This document shows, one piece after another, positions 22,202-34,489 of a stretch of DNA of 64,000 nt; position 1 is the stretch's first letter; every line of letters begins with the position of its first letter. A program made the position numbers and the translations under genes. The notes beneath the pieces were generated by a model. The model worked only from the letters and a program-made list of their open reading frames with translations. It searched no databases and was not told where the DNA came from. The DNA is from Aristolochia californica (lineage: Eukaryota > Streptophyta > Magnoliopsida > Piperales > Aristolochiaceae), in contig JARWKL010000016.1 in NCBI GenBank assembly GCA_029961685.1, forward strand, positions 16,188,157 through 16,252,156, written 5' to 3'.

Positions 22202-25200
22202 ATGAAGCAGCGAGCTCTGTTAAGCGGTTTCGTCGCTTTGTTGCTGCTCTTCGTCTCGGGTAAAGGCGAAGATCCGTACAGGTTTTTTACGTGGAATGTT
22301 ACTTATGGATATATTTACCCTCTTGGAGTCAAACAGCAGGTATTTTTTTGTGCAACTCTGTTTTGGTTTGTTTTTTTGGTGGAAACTGTGGCTCTGTTTG
22401 TCGAGTGGTGTTGATGAATGAGAGGCGTTTTTTGCAGGGAATTTTGATAAATGGACAGTTTCCGGGTCCTCAAATCGATTCGGTGACGAATGACAACTTG
22501 ATCATCAATGTTTTTAACAGTCTCCCCGAGCCATTCCTCCTCTCCTGGTGAGTTGTGCATTCAGGAAGATTAAGCAGTAAGCAGTAGATACGATTACTTT
22601 CTCTGTTTGGATGAATTTTTCTTTTCTTCGGAGATCTCGTTCCACACGTGGTTAGAGTGCATCGTTCTGTAAATTTCATTGTCTTCTTTCTCCGCATTGT
22701 CTTCATTTTTCATTATCGAAGCATCGATTATGCCAATCTTTTTTGTTAAAATGACGAACCATCTAGCGCACTAGAGCGTCTTGACGTGGGTCCCGACAAA
22801 GGGACCAATTTCCACTTGGAACTTTATGATTGGGATTCTCAATTGAAGTTGTTGCACTGCATCCGTCAGTAATTCTGGTCACCTGTTTCGTTTAAGATTT
22901 GTAGGACGGAGACCATTGCCAACCTTACCGTGATCAATGCTCGGAGCTGTCAATACCTGCGGGATTCGTGCCTTTGTCGCTCATCTCATTCGGGCCTTTT
23001 CGTTTACCTTTTTGAGACTGATTCCATGTGCGTCCTGCTTGGGTTTAGTGGTTGTAGGATTCCCTCCAACAGGTCCATTTGGCTACTCCTAAAAGTTAGA
23101 ACAGAGCATTAAATTGCCTCTGGTATTGATATTCTGTACTGTGGTTAGGGGAAGTGCTGGTGAGGGTATTCAGGTCTGGTCTGATTTGGCATCTGTGAAG
23201 ATAAAAGCCAAATCTGAACTGTCTGTGGACGTAGCTTCTTTCCAAAAATATTGGAACCTCATTAGTGGGTGGCACATTGCTTGATGTTTCTGATATAGAA
23301 ATGACTTTTATGCCTTAATTCCTGACGGAGCATGGTACTGGTGATATTGTTGGTTTATAGTAATCAACAATAAATCCACTATAAAGTTTATTGATAGTGT
23401 AAATATTTTTTTACTAGTTTTACTATTGGATATTACCGACCAAAGTTTGCTGTATTGGATGCACGTTTACTATCTTTGTAGATATTCTGCTGATATGTAC
23501 CTGTCTGAACTTTGTAATACAATATTGCAGTGGGTCTCTCTCTGTGTAATGGATATAGCAAATGGAACATTACTTTGAAAATTTCGTTGTGACTGCACCA
23601 CTGAGTTGATATGATCAAATGTAATTAGTTTTTTGGAGATTAATGTTACATACAGGCAAAATATAGTCATATTGGCACATGAGGGTTCCAGGATTACAAT
23701 TAACTCTGTTAGCAGTTAGCTCTTTGTGCTTGCGCACTAATGCTTTGTATTGATTAATGGATTTGGCTTGTATTGGAGCAGGAATGGAATTCAGCAGAGG
23801 AGGAATTCATGGCAAGATGGAGTTTATGGCACTAACTGCCCAATCGCTCCTGGCAGGAACTTCACTTACATGCTTCAAGTGAAGGATCAAATAGGGAGTT
23901 ACTTCTACTTCCCCTCGTTGGCCTTTCATAAAGCTGCTGGGGGGTTTGGTGGCATCAAGATTTTGAGTAGACCAAGGATTCCTGTCCCGTTTGACCCACC
24001 TGCAGGGGATTATACAATACTGGCTGGTGACTGGTTCAAGGCTAATCACACTGTAAGTGGACTGAAATCATCGAAAGTGAAGCAAACTTTCTAATTATTG
24101 AATTGATTGTTTTTGTTCCTGTCGTGCATAGTAAGTCAAGTTTACACCTTGAAACCAAACTCTCTTGTTACTTATGTTTAGCTTTCCTACTCTGCCAATT
24201 ATCTGATGTTTTCAATGCAAACTGGTGTCAACTAAGAATCATCCTGACATGAATTTGAACCTCACTCTTTTGTTTCTTCTTTGCAGGACTTGAAAGCAAT
24301 GTTGGATAGTGGGCATAATCTTCCTTTCCCTGATGGCATTCTTATTAATGGACGGGGAGCAAATGGCTACACATTTACTGTCGATCAGGGTAACCCCTCT
24401 GTCTGTGCTTGGATGCCCATTTCTGTTTGCAACAATTTATAGAATCTTATGAATTTTAATTCTGTGTAATATTGCATGAATTTTAACTGTTATTTTCTCT
24501 CTGTCTATGCCTGAAACTTTCTTGCAGGTAAAATATACCGATTTCGGATATCGAATGTGGGATTGACCACCTCTTTCAACTTTCGTATTCAAGGACACTT
24601 GTTAAAAGTCGTGGAAGTTGAGGGGTCCCATACACTGCAAAACACTTATTCATCCCTCGATGTTCATTTGGGGCAATCCTATTCTGTCTTGGTAACAGCT
24701 AATCAGCCTCCACAAGACTACTATATTGTTGTCTCCTCAAGGTTCACTAACCCGGTGCTCACAAGCACTGCTATTCTCCACTATAGCAATTCTGCTAGAG
24801 GAGTTTCCGGGCCACCACCTGGGGGTCCTACCATTCAGATTGATTGGTCCCTTAACCAGGCACGGTCTATTAGGTATCTGCCTACTCCCCCTCTGTTGAC
24901 ATCCTCTCAGATGCTGTGCATCATACTTTATGCTGCATGTATTTTGAGTTCATTTGCTCAATTTTTCTTTATCAGGTGGAATTTGACTGCCAGTGGGCCT
25001 AGACCAAACCCTCAGGGTTCTTATCATTACGGGATGATACCTATTAGCCGAACTATTAGGCTTGCTAACTCTGCTCCAATTATCAACCGCAAGCAGAGAT
25101 ATGCTGTAAACAGTGTATCATTTATTCCAGCAGACACACCTTTGAAGGTAGCTGACTTCTACAACATCCAGGGTATCTTCAGTGTTGGAAGCATTCCTGA

Positions 25201-25822
25201 TAACCCCACTGGCGGAGGTGGATACCTTCAAACGTCTGTCATGGGAGCTGACTTCCGTACCTATGTTGAAGTCGTGTTTGAAAATAGTGAAGATACTGTG
25301 CAGTCATGGCACATTGATGGGTATTCAATGTTTGTCATGGGGTGAGTTGAGCCATTTTCAGAAACCAGAACTAAATTCAAATGTGTGGCTTTCAACTAGT
25401 CTATTTTCATAATGTTGATTAATTTATCATTTGGTAACAAGCAGAATGGATGGAGGTCAGTGGACTAAAGCTAGTAGGCAAAATTACAATCTGAGAGATA
25501 CCGTTGCTCGTTGCACTGTTCAGGTGGGAAAGATTGCTCTTATCTCATGCCTTGAGAAATTAATGGAGGGACATTATTCTTACAATGGTCTGTATTTTAT
25601 CCACCGCAGGTTTACCCCAAGTCATGGACTGCAGTTTACATGGCTTTGGACAATGTAGGTATGTGGAATGTAAGGTCAGAGAACTGGGCTCGTCAGTACC
25701 TGGGTCAGCAATTCTACCTTCGAGTTAACTCTCCAGTTAAATCATGGCGAGATGAATATCCAATCCCCAGAAATGCTCTTCTATGTGGTCGAGCTTCTGG
25801 TCGCAGAACTAGACCTCTTTGA
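22202..25822 (+). CDS. SKS: SKU5-similar (SKS) monocopper oxidase-like secreted protein
   Basis: Eight exons joined at GT/AG sites give a clean 541-residue product: 22,202-22,339; 22,438-22,547; 23,782-24,052; 24,287-24,389; 24,528-24,873; 24,976-25,341; 25,445-25,523; 25,610-25,822. A signal peptide (ALLSGFVALLLLFVSG) is followed by three cupredoxin domains. Family signatures include GILINGQFPGPQID, SWQDGVYGTNCPI, FPDGILINGRG, SWHIDGYSMFVMG and MDGGQWT, with the terminal LLCGRASGRRTRPL. The usual HWHG-type copper ligands are replaced (SWNGIQQ at the first site), as known for SKU5/SKS proteins, so oxidase activity is not expected. The hydrophilic C-terminus lacks a GPI-signal tail, unlike SKU5 itself, so a secreted apoplastic protein is inferred. 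The family acts in cell-wall expansion and directional or pollen-tube growth. Several Asn-X-Ser/Thr sites suit a secreted glycoprotein. Length matches the family norm. The start is supported by the signal peptide directly after the ATG. Confidence 0.95.
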
Positions 25823-26239
25823 TACAACCAAGACTAGGAAAGATCCGTCACGAGGGGGTGACAGGATCATTTCTCTGGGATTGCTTATGAGCTCAGCTGG
25901 AATTCCAATGCCACGGTTTCTCTTTAGTGGATTAACATGTCAGTATCTTTTCTTTTTTTGATTATTTGCAGGCAGCCCTTATTTAAGGCAAATGATAATC
26001 TAATTGATTATCAGAGAACTATATAAGAGAATTACTAGCTTCTGTAGAGGAAACTCTTTTAGTTTTGAAATCTGATATATATAGGTTGATATGTTCTATT
26101 TGGTAGTGACAAGAATGACATTAAGTAGGTGAAAAGTCATTTGGCGTACCATTTTCAGACCAAAGATCTAAGAATATTTAAACATTTTCTTAGGATTAAA
26201 ATAGCAAGAAGTAAAATAGGGGTTTTTCTAAACCAAAAA
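25823..26239 (+). other. 3' flank of the SKS gene
   Basis: Probable 3' UTR and intergenic DNA. No additional coding sequence is seen after the SKS stop. Confidence 0.4.
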
Positions 26240-27040
26240 AAAGAAGCATGCGAGTGAATATACTACATGAGTATGGATTGGTTGGAGGTAAACCTGTGGA
26301 GACTCCTATAGATGTTAATCATAATATTTATGAGGATAATATGAGCTTAGAGATAAGATTGTGTATAGAAGACTAGTAGCCAAGGTTATTTATGCTACAA
26401 TGACTACATTTGACATAGCCTTTATAGTGAACATGGTCAACCAATTTATGGAACACCCAAAAAAAAAAAAAAAAGTCATTTAGAAGTTGCCCCAAGAAAG
26501 GGATTGTTGTATGAACCATATAGTCATATGCACTTGTAGCGTATTTAGACGTTGACTATGTAGGGTTCACTTGTAGCGTATTGACTATGTAGGGTTCAAG
26601 TTGGATATGAAATTAACTTTTTGACATTGTGTGTATGTTGGAGTTAACTTGTGAGTTAGAAGCGCAAGACGGAGGTTGTTCGTTCAAGTGTAGAGGTTGA
26701 GTATAGAGTGATGGCCATACGATCAATGAACTTCTATTGGTGAAATCTATATTGAAAGAATTAGGTTTTCCTATTAAAGAGACTATGACAATCAAACTGT
26801 CATCTTCATTGCAAGCAATCTTATATTTTATGAAAGGACTAAACATGTAGAGGTAGATTATCACTTTATCAGATATACTATGACGTGTAAAGTATGGTCA
26901 CTATTTACGTCAAAATTAATACGGATCAACTTGATGATGTTTTTACCAAAGCTTTGGGAAAACGAGATAATGAGAATTTTTATAACAAGTTGGGAGTTTC
27001 TAAATATATACAATCCTACTTTGAAGGGGAGTATTGAAAT
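26240..27040 (+). mobile_element. decayed Ty1/copia pol fragment
   Basis: Broken plus-strand frames show the end of the copia reverse transcriptase and RNase H region. Recognisable pieces are 'EYGLVGGKPVETPID', 'VIYATMTTFDIAFIVNMVNQFM', 'RSSVEVEYRVMA' (the S-EAEYRA-A motif) and a distorted 'DDVFTKALG' end. Stops, an A-run (26,460-26,473) and a local duplication of 'gtagcgtattga' show long decay. No LTR is recognised. It lies ~400 bp after the SKS stop. Confidence 0.8.
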
Positions 27041-27485
27041 CGTTATTATAAAAAATTTACTATATTTACTATATTCCCATTTACCTTAAAATATGCTAAT
27101 GCAATACTATTTTTCTATTTTATTAATAAAAACTGTAAATTTTGTAAAAACATTTACCTGAATATTACTCTTGCACATATAAAATAAGTTTTTTTGAAAT
27201 AAAATTGAAGCTTAAATGGTTAAACTTAAGTTTTTTAATATTTTAAATAAGTGTGAAAAAATTTAAAAAAAATAAAAAAATTTAATAGCCAATATTTGAG
27301 GATTCAATGGAGGCAACGCCGGCTCCGGTAACTCCGTCATTTTCCCCGGGGTGAAGCGTCGTTCATCCGTCTGACATTATTAACATACTGCACTGTCTAT
27401 CGTTCCCGAAAATAGTATTTTCTTTTCTGGTATTAGGCTGCTGTGCATCTTCGAAGTTCAACGGCCTGACCGCGATCGTGGTTCC
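27041..27485 (+). other. AT-rich flank and promoter-like region
   Basis: AT-rich to ~27,300, then a GC-richer stretch leading into the Rab3GAP-like exon 1. An ATG at 27,308 opens a short frame (MEATPAPVTPSFSP) that is not in frame with the Rab3GAP exon. It may be leader or remnant. Confidence 0.3.
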
Positions 27486-29934
27486 ATGGTGTCGTCGTCT
27501 TCAGAGCCAAAACGTCTTTCCATTCCGCCGCTGCTAAAGCAGAGAAAGTTTTCACCGATATAAAAGCCGATTTCAAGAATGAAATTCACCGAGGTTTTCT
27601 CCCTTTTTTCATCTCGGACAAATTTTTAGTTTTTGTTTTTTGGATTGCTGAACTCTCAGTCCGCCCCTTCTTGTCGTTAATTTTTTTTTCTTATTTTAGA
27701 GAAAGAGGGGGACGGAGGAGCTCGTAAAACATCGACGGATTCTCCGGAATACGATACATTTGGAGCGGAGCCCCGTAGTGAGGTGAACTCTTGTGTTCTA
27801 TTATTAGATTCTTCCATAAGTGAAAGTCAATCTAACTTTTCTAGAATTTGTGGACGTCATTCCATGTAGAACAGACGTTTAGATGTTCAATGTACTGCAT
27901 TCAATCAGGGGAACTGATTATATACTCTGTTGGAATGAAGACGAATACTATGGTACTACGATCACTGGCACCTGTCTTATTAGCGCATGATTGGCTTTTC
28001 TTCAGTTATTCGTCTGGTATTTTCATTTTATCTGAGTTACTTCTGTAGCTTCAATTTTCAAGTCCAATGGCCTTACATATGTTAATCTCGGTCATGTAAA
28101 TCGGTTATCTGAGATTTTGTTGGGAACTGATGGAGTAAACAAATTTTTGAACATTAAAACCAGAGTCGAAGTGGGGTATGTTGTAAAAGAGTTATCCGTA
28201 ATTTGCTTTGGCTTTATTTTCTTCTTTGTTCAGGGTGTTGGTGTTAATTCTAATGGTTACGCTTTGGAAGTTTCTTAAATAACCCTAAACGCCTGAGGAT
28301 TTTATGCAATTGCTACACTTCCATGGCACATGTGATGATTTTGTGCTTGTTTAGTTATTCCTTTCAATGATATATTGGTAACAATGGTTGAATAAGGATG
28401 ACAAGAGCTTTTTCCAGGTTGCAATTTGGGATAGCCTAAAAGATCATGATAGCTCAAGGTACTCTTTCTCTTTTGTCAGTTGTGGATTGTGTCTGAAGAC
28501 AGGTGTGCTTTTTTTTTTCTTCAATGGATGATATAAAAATTTTGTGACATTCCCCTTTTCTCATCGTTATAAAAAAAAAGTGACATTCATGTGCCCAAGC
28601 ACAACCCTTCTTCTAGTTTTGATGCTGGGACTCTGTTTCAATTCCATTTCTCTGTTGTTTTTAGTCCCGTCCTTTTTCTTCTTTTTAACTTGAAATTCAT
28701 CATCTTGTAGCTGATAACTATTCTTGCTTTTCATAAATAGAATGTCTTTGACTACACATTGACTTGTATCATAGCTGCGTTTACGTTAATTTGTCTATGT
28801 TTGTTTCTTTGGAGAGGAGTGTTCTTACAAAAGGCCTATATGCTATGAGTCTTGATGCCAGAATTGTGAATTCTTCTCTAGTTTCACTTGGAAGTCGAGC
28901 ATACAAAGTGGAATCCTAGACGTATTGGGCAGAAGCAGGATTGGTCTCGCTGCTTGAAGAACATGAAGAAAGGAAAGCAAGATCTGGATGAGAAAGAGAA
29001 GGCTGAAATCTTGAATGCAGATCATAATGCAGTCACCAGTGAAGATTTGGATCCTGTAGATCAAGGAAGTAACGGTGACATTAAGGTAAGTAATTTTCTA
29101 TGGAATCAACATAGCTTATCTTTTCATCCACAATCTGTACATACATCTTCTAGCTTTGAATCTTATACTGACTTATTCCACAATACATCTGTATTTCTAT
29201 ATTTTTCTTCTTCTTCTTCTTTCTGCCCTCAGAATAAGCATCTGTTCCAGATCCTTTAAAGCCAACAAATATATTTTCTTCCATCATGCTGACTCTTATT
29301 TCTTATGAGGTTAACCAACATACTAGTAAAGAATAAAGATGTCTGGATTCTTGTTTTTGACAAATTGAAAAACACTTTCAGGGACCTACTATATCAGGAA
29401 ACAATTCAAATGTTGCCAGCCTATGTCCTATTCCTCCAGCAACTCTAATTAAACAACTGCCAATGGCCGTCGAGTAAGTCTTTAGCTATTACAGAATATC
29501 CCTTTAGTTGACTCTTTTATGTGTTTGCTCTTATTCGTGTTTGGTAAGCTTTGCACTACAAATACATTTTATCATAAATTGTGACCAGGAGACATTTTCT
29601 GACACTCTGCTTAGTACTAGTCCTAATCCGTTAGAAAAACATAGGAAAGTTCATGGATATTTGTTGGAATGTTGAGCAGAACTCAAACTAAATGGATCCG
29701 CTACTTGAAATTAAGACGGTGCTACCTGCTACTACAGTCTCGGTTTCTCAATTGTTTTATTCTTCTATAAATGAAGAAGATTTGAAACCTTTTTGTAGCT
29801 TACATCTTTCTCACTGAAAGGCTGTCTTTTCCATGTTTGTAAGCGTGCATTGAAAGGTTTCTTATGTCTTACCATCTTTTTTATTATTTATTTATTTGTT
29901 TTAAAGTAATAATAAAAATTAGTATTAGTATTAG

Positions 29935-29954
29935 TATTTGTATTATTCTTATTT

Positions 29955-29986
<32 letters not shown>

Positions 29987-29988
29987 TT
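29935..29988. repeat. ATT/TTA microsatellite
   Basis: A run of imperfect then perfect (ATT)n lies in an intron of the Rab3GAP-like gene. Confidence 0.9.
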
Positions 29989-30869
29989 TTGGGATTGAGT
30001 CTTGCAATCTATGTTTTTATCCAAATTTATTTAAGGATTTCACTTTCTCTACTTCTCCTCCTATAGGGTTGGAAGGAAGTATAGATCCACTTCAGATGTA
30101 TTGATGTCAACTAGAGATTCAGAGAGGACTGGCATTAGCTTTTCTGCCATGAAGGCATTAGTACTTCGAGACAAGGAGGACAAAGTGGCTTCCACGATTG
30201 ATGATAAAAATGAAATGATATCTTTAATCCATTTTTTGTTTGATGTAGGTATGGATCAAGTTATTCCTGAAGTAAAAATTATTTACAGCACATGGTGGAT
30301 TACATTTCTAGTTCTGTGCATTATCACTTGGTGATCTTTTACTTCATTGTAATATCTGCAAGATATTCACAGAAGAAGAATCTCACACAAAGGCTTGCTC
30401 TTGTCTGAAAAACAATAGAACTGTGAATTTGCCCAGAGAAGTACATGGGGCTTCACTGGGAAGCTTTGTTTTTCGACTTTCCAAGATTATGGCAAACTTC
30501 AAGAGTCTGCACAAAATGGCATCCTTTTGGCAAAGTGTTATTGAAGAAGTAAGTTGGTGCCTCAGAAGGTTTGAGCAATAAACTTGAGAGTTTTTTTTTC
30601 TTGTAAGCTATAGAGAAGTGAGATTATATTTGCTAGAATGCTGTATAAGAGGGCCACCAGGAGAAGATACCAAGGGAAGCAATTAAAAAAACCTAGGAAT
30701 AAACTACAAAATGAAACACAAACATCCAAGGACTAAGAGTGAACAGGGGAACTGAGTCTCCAACAATAAGGTGTTGTATGAGGGCTTGTTTCCAGCAAGG
30801 GCATCAACCACATGCTTGCCTTGCATGGCGTGTTGCTCCAGCAGACAAAAAAGCTGGGTTGCAATTACC

Positions 30870-30985
30870 ATAATCATCATAATATTGGTGAAGCTGTCAA
30901 GTAGAGATTTAGTGTGAGGTCTTGGGTTCAAGCTTCACTAGTGTTACGGGGTTTAGTGTGTGTTTGTAATCAACATCCAAAAGAA
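30870..30985 (+). mobile_element. SINE-like tRNA-derived element
   Basis: The word 'gctgtcaagtagag' resembles an A box and 'gggttcaagct' a B box of an RNA polymerase III promoter, spaced as in tRNA-derived SINEs. The 3' part ends 'tttgtaatcaacatcc' followed by an A-rich tail. A similar 3' end (cataatcaacatt) appears at 61,740-61,865. It lies in an intron of the Rab3GAP-like gene. Confidence 0.6.
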
Positions 30986-33029
30986 AAAAAAGTCACCCTT
31001 GAGAAGTTCTTATGTTTTTTTATTACCTTTGGAGTCAACCTTAATTCATTTTATTTTATTCGAATTACCTTTAGGGTCAACCCTTAATTCATGTTATCTT
31101 TATGAGTGGGATGCCTAGACTTTTTTTTATAATTTTGCACCACTTTTGTGAGATGGCACTCCGAGGAGTCTTCATGTGGCCATCTCTCTTTCTTCATTAA
31201 CTGAATTTTTAATATAAGCAATTTTCATTGAGATTATTTTCTTGCATATTTGCTTTAAAGTTCTGTACATTTGGTGATTGGCAGGTGCAACTCATATTCA
31301 ATGCATATTATTCATGCCCTCCTCTTGGTAAAGAGGTTAGTTTCATATGGTTTTCTCTTGACATGTGAGTGTCATCTTGGTCAATAGACAAAACAAGACT
31401 GTACCACTAAGGATAATCTAAATATGTTATGAACTGTCACAATAGCTGGGTGGGATTGGAAGTTCATGTTATCACTTACAAGCAGAGAGATATCTGATGG
31501 AATCCATTTCTTGAATGCTTAAGTATGTGAAAAGCATGTCCCTGATGAAAATTAAAGAGGATAAAAGTCTAGGGAGTAGAAATAAAGCTATTTTGTGTTA
31601 AATAGAAGCACTAGAATTTCATGATTTTGTATTTCTCTTTATTCTTGATTTAAATGATATATTTTTAAAATTCTGCTACTTTGGAAATGAGGGTTCATAG
31701 AAAGTGTCATATCACCTGTGAGGGAGTCATGTGATATTTTTGGCTTTAAAGGTTTGTAAATCCACACATCCATTTCATGAATGTAAAGTTATGTTGGACT
31801 TTCTAAAAGCCAGATGATTACACGCTCATGCATATATCACATATTTACTATGAAGTGTCATTAATTATAAGCTTATTTTTAATTATCTTTAGTGTCTTTA
31901 TTGTCGGTGAGTAAAATAGTACTTCCTCATTTGTCATTATTTGGGTATGAGCACTCCAAGCTTGTAAGGTAATTGAATGAATTTGCTACACACATGCAGC
32001 TGAGAAGACTTTGGTATCAAAGACAGCCCGTGCCTCAAGTTCCACTTGATGAAATTCCAGAATTAAATTACACTCTTGCATCAGCAGTTGCAGGTTATTA
32101 ATTGTTGTATTGCAAGGAAAAGGCATCGACAGATTGCCATTGAGTCACTAGAGTCTGTCATAGAAGAAGAAGAAAATGCACATAGAAGTTCAGGTGACTT
32201 GAGTATGCCCTCTTCATGCTCAGCACTTTATGCTAGAACTGGTTCTGGTGATCTAGCTTTACGACTTGGAGTTTCTTATCAATCTGACAGTTTAACAATG
32301 CTGGAAACTGGTGAGCCAGTATTCTCTCCAGTAGTCCAGGTTTGTCCATTAGTGAGGAAAATATTACAGGCTTTGATGTCTACTTGATATTTCTATTTTA
32401 TCAACTTTTCGTCATATGCAGGAGAGTCCACTTCTTACAGAAGATTTCGTCAGAGAGAATGAGGAATTTGTGCTTCGAACAGGAAGGTTGTTGGTTTAGT
32501 TGTTGATGGATTTGACATGATTCCTACTTTGGGCCTTCAATCTTGCACTTTCTTGTACTATATTCTTTGTTTGGATAAACAGTTAGAAATTTTGCAAGAC
32601 CAATTAATGGAAGACTTTGTGTAATTATTTGTAATTAATCTCGTTTTTTTTATTTTTTATTTTTCTCAGTGTTGGTGCTGGATGCTCTCACCTTCTATCT
32701 GATATGCAAGCTTTCAAGGGAATATATTTATTGAAAATATATAATTATTATTTTTTTAATATAGAAATTGATTTTGTTGTGGATTTCCATCTTGGTTACT
32801 GTGGTTTTAGCACAAAAAACAAATGGGTGCTTCATGTGTTAGTGAGTCCTCTACCATATTGTGTGTTGTTAGGCAGCAAACCCTGGGTGCATCTTAGAGG
32901 ACTTCATCAGATGGCACTCTCCCCCAGATTGGGCAGAAACTGAGTCTAGTGGCGAACTTGAAGACCCTTCTGGTGCAGGAGATTCATCATCTAGAAGAGG
33001 TCGACTAAGTAGTAGGATGCAAAAGGAGG

Positions 33030-34489
33030 GTGAGCTCTTCCTTTTTCCATACAAATACTTTTTATATCTTCCAAATGCACTGTGCTAATAGTTATACTCA
33101 GCCAATATGTCTCTCTTAGCCATAATCGATGATCTTATTCCCAGTGATACCCTAATAATGGTGCCCCCAAATATAAAAAAAAAACTAAGTCAACCGTAAA
33201 ATCTCCAATTAATATAAGGTAGATCCGCAGTACCCACTCAATTTAATGCATTAATTAAACTCCATAACTGGTAAATCAAAACTGAAAATTTCTCAATATA
33301 AACAATAAGCCAACTTCCGATCCCAAGGAGTTACATTATGACGGGAAAATGCAGCTATTTCTGAGAAGGAAACAAACCGAAATACTTCGTTGCATGCACA
33401 GGAAAGAATGAGACTGGCCACGGAGTTCCGTTCACAAAAAACAAATCCAAATTTTAACACAATGAGAAGTTCTTTCTGGAAACAATCTCCGATCGAAAAT
33501 CTCATTTGGTGAGATGGCTTTTAAAATGAAAATTTGTACTGGTGAGAGAAGAAAGAAAAATAAACCTTCTAGGATTTTCATTCAAAGCTATCTAATATTG
33601 GTCGACAGGAAGAGATGGAATAATACGTAAAAGGCATCATGGTTGTCTGGTTCTTTTCCAAATCGAAAATTAACTGCCATTAAAGGTCAGAGGTCTCTTC
33701 GTCAGTCAGGCAAAACCATGTCACCAACGTCCATGTCATAGAACAGCGGGTCCCTTCTGTTTCTTCCTGATAAATATCACATCATCAAGACTGGATCTCC
33801 GCTCTACTTCTTACGTTTAGGTAAACTCTCCTTACATCTTAATTAAGATTAGTCTCGGGCGAAATTAATTAGTTTTTTCTTGGATAATCAGTATTTCGGT
33901 TGACGCAACAATTCGTTCTATGTGTTTTTTAAACTCTGTGCTGAATGTTTTGAATAATCTTGTGTCCATTATTAATTAGCGGTAGCATTATCCCAAATTA
34001 TCCGATTTTGAAGATATTTCTTGTCGCCATTAAAGTCAGAAGATACATAAGCGATGGTTCGAGCTCGTTTCGTCATTATTCTACAGTAAAGTGGCGATGA
34101 AGTGTTTCTCTACAGGACGGACGATTTGAAGGTATGACAGCAGGGTACAAGATGGAAGTGGCTATAGCCCTTACTGGTCGATGCACATGAGAGGAGACAG
34201 CCCTGGAGGCAGAAGAAGCCCCTCCATATTGCTCGCATGGCTTTCTCGCCACTATTTGGCTGAGGTAAAATGTGCTTCCGAGATATGATTCATAATCCCC
34301 GGTCAGCCGACAGGCCACTTGCTTGGACATTGACTTTGTTTTCAACTTCATTTATGTTTTCTCATCTCCTCAACTGCTCAAGAACATGCACCCATTAATG
34401 CATGCAAACCTCTCAGTAGTAAGAGCATGGCTGTGGCTATATGAAGGGCGACGAGGAAGCAGGAGAAGCAAAGAGAGGTGAGAGCAACC
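33030..34489. other. region between Rab3GAP remnant and glycine-rich gene
   Basis: No exon resembling the missing Rab3GAP C-terminus is seen. A weak TATA-like word (ctatatga, ~34,437) precedes the glycine-rich gene by ~50 bases. Confidence 0.4.
34076..34351 (-). CDS. hypothetical 91-residue ORF
   Basis: The ATG at 34,351 opens a 91-codon frame divergent from the glycine-rich gene. Residue composition is protein-like (MKLKTKSMSKQVACRL start, Cys at four positions, a basic Ser/Arg/His-rich C-half). There is no clear signal peptide and no recognisable family. It could be a chance frame; I list it only because it is ATG-initiated with balanced composition. Confidence 0.2.
   Translation of the reverse strand: MKLKTKSMSKQVACRLTGDYESYLGSTFYLSQIVARKPCEQYGGASSASRAVSSHVHRPVRAIATSILYPAVIPSNRPSCRETLHRHFTVE

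Larger units (their letters stand above)
27486..33029 (+). pseudogene. Rab3GAP catalytic subunit gene, decayed and 3'-truncated
   Basis: In animals Rab3GAP's catalytic subunit, with its non-catalytic partner, acts on Rab3/Rab18 GTPases in membrane traffic; plants have a homologue. Supported exons are 27,486-27,593; 27,700-27,782; 28,882-29,085; 29,382-29,473; 30,067-30,244; 30,363-30,548; 32,000-32,339; 32,422-32,486; 32,670-32,718; 32,873-33,029. Signatures are SFHSAAAKAEKVFTDIKADF, the IPPATLIKQL stretch, ALVLRDKEDK, REVHGASLGSFV, LPLL-like ESPLLTEDFV, SVGAGCSHLLSDMQAFK and AANPGCILEDFIRWHSPPDW. Damage: the only nearby ATG (27,486) is out of frame with exon 1. Around 32,073 the frame shifts between LNYTL and HQQLQVINCCIARKR. 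The donor after 32,718 reads GG instead of GT. The conserved C-terminal part normally following RMQKEG is not found before the next gene. Frameshifts could be sequencing errors, but the missing 3' end points to a pseudogene. Confidence 0.85.

Noticed and set aside
26613..26864. Minus-strand frame in the copia fragment
   Set aside because: The plus strand encodes recognisable RT/RNase H motifs here, so the minus frame is a shadow.
28040..28283. An ~80-codon open plus-strand stretch as an extra Rab3GAP exon
   Set aside because: It has no fitting phase with flanking exons and no counterpart in the family as I know it. The direct joining of 27,782 to 28,882 keeps the frame.
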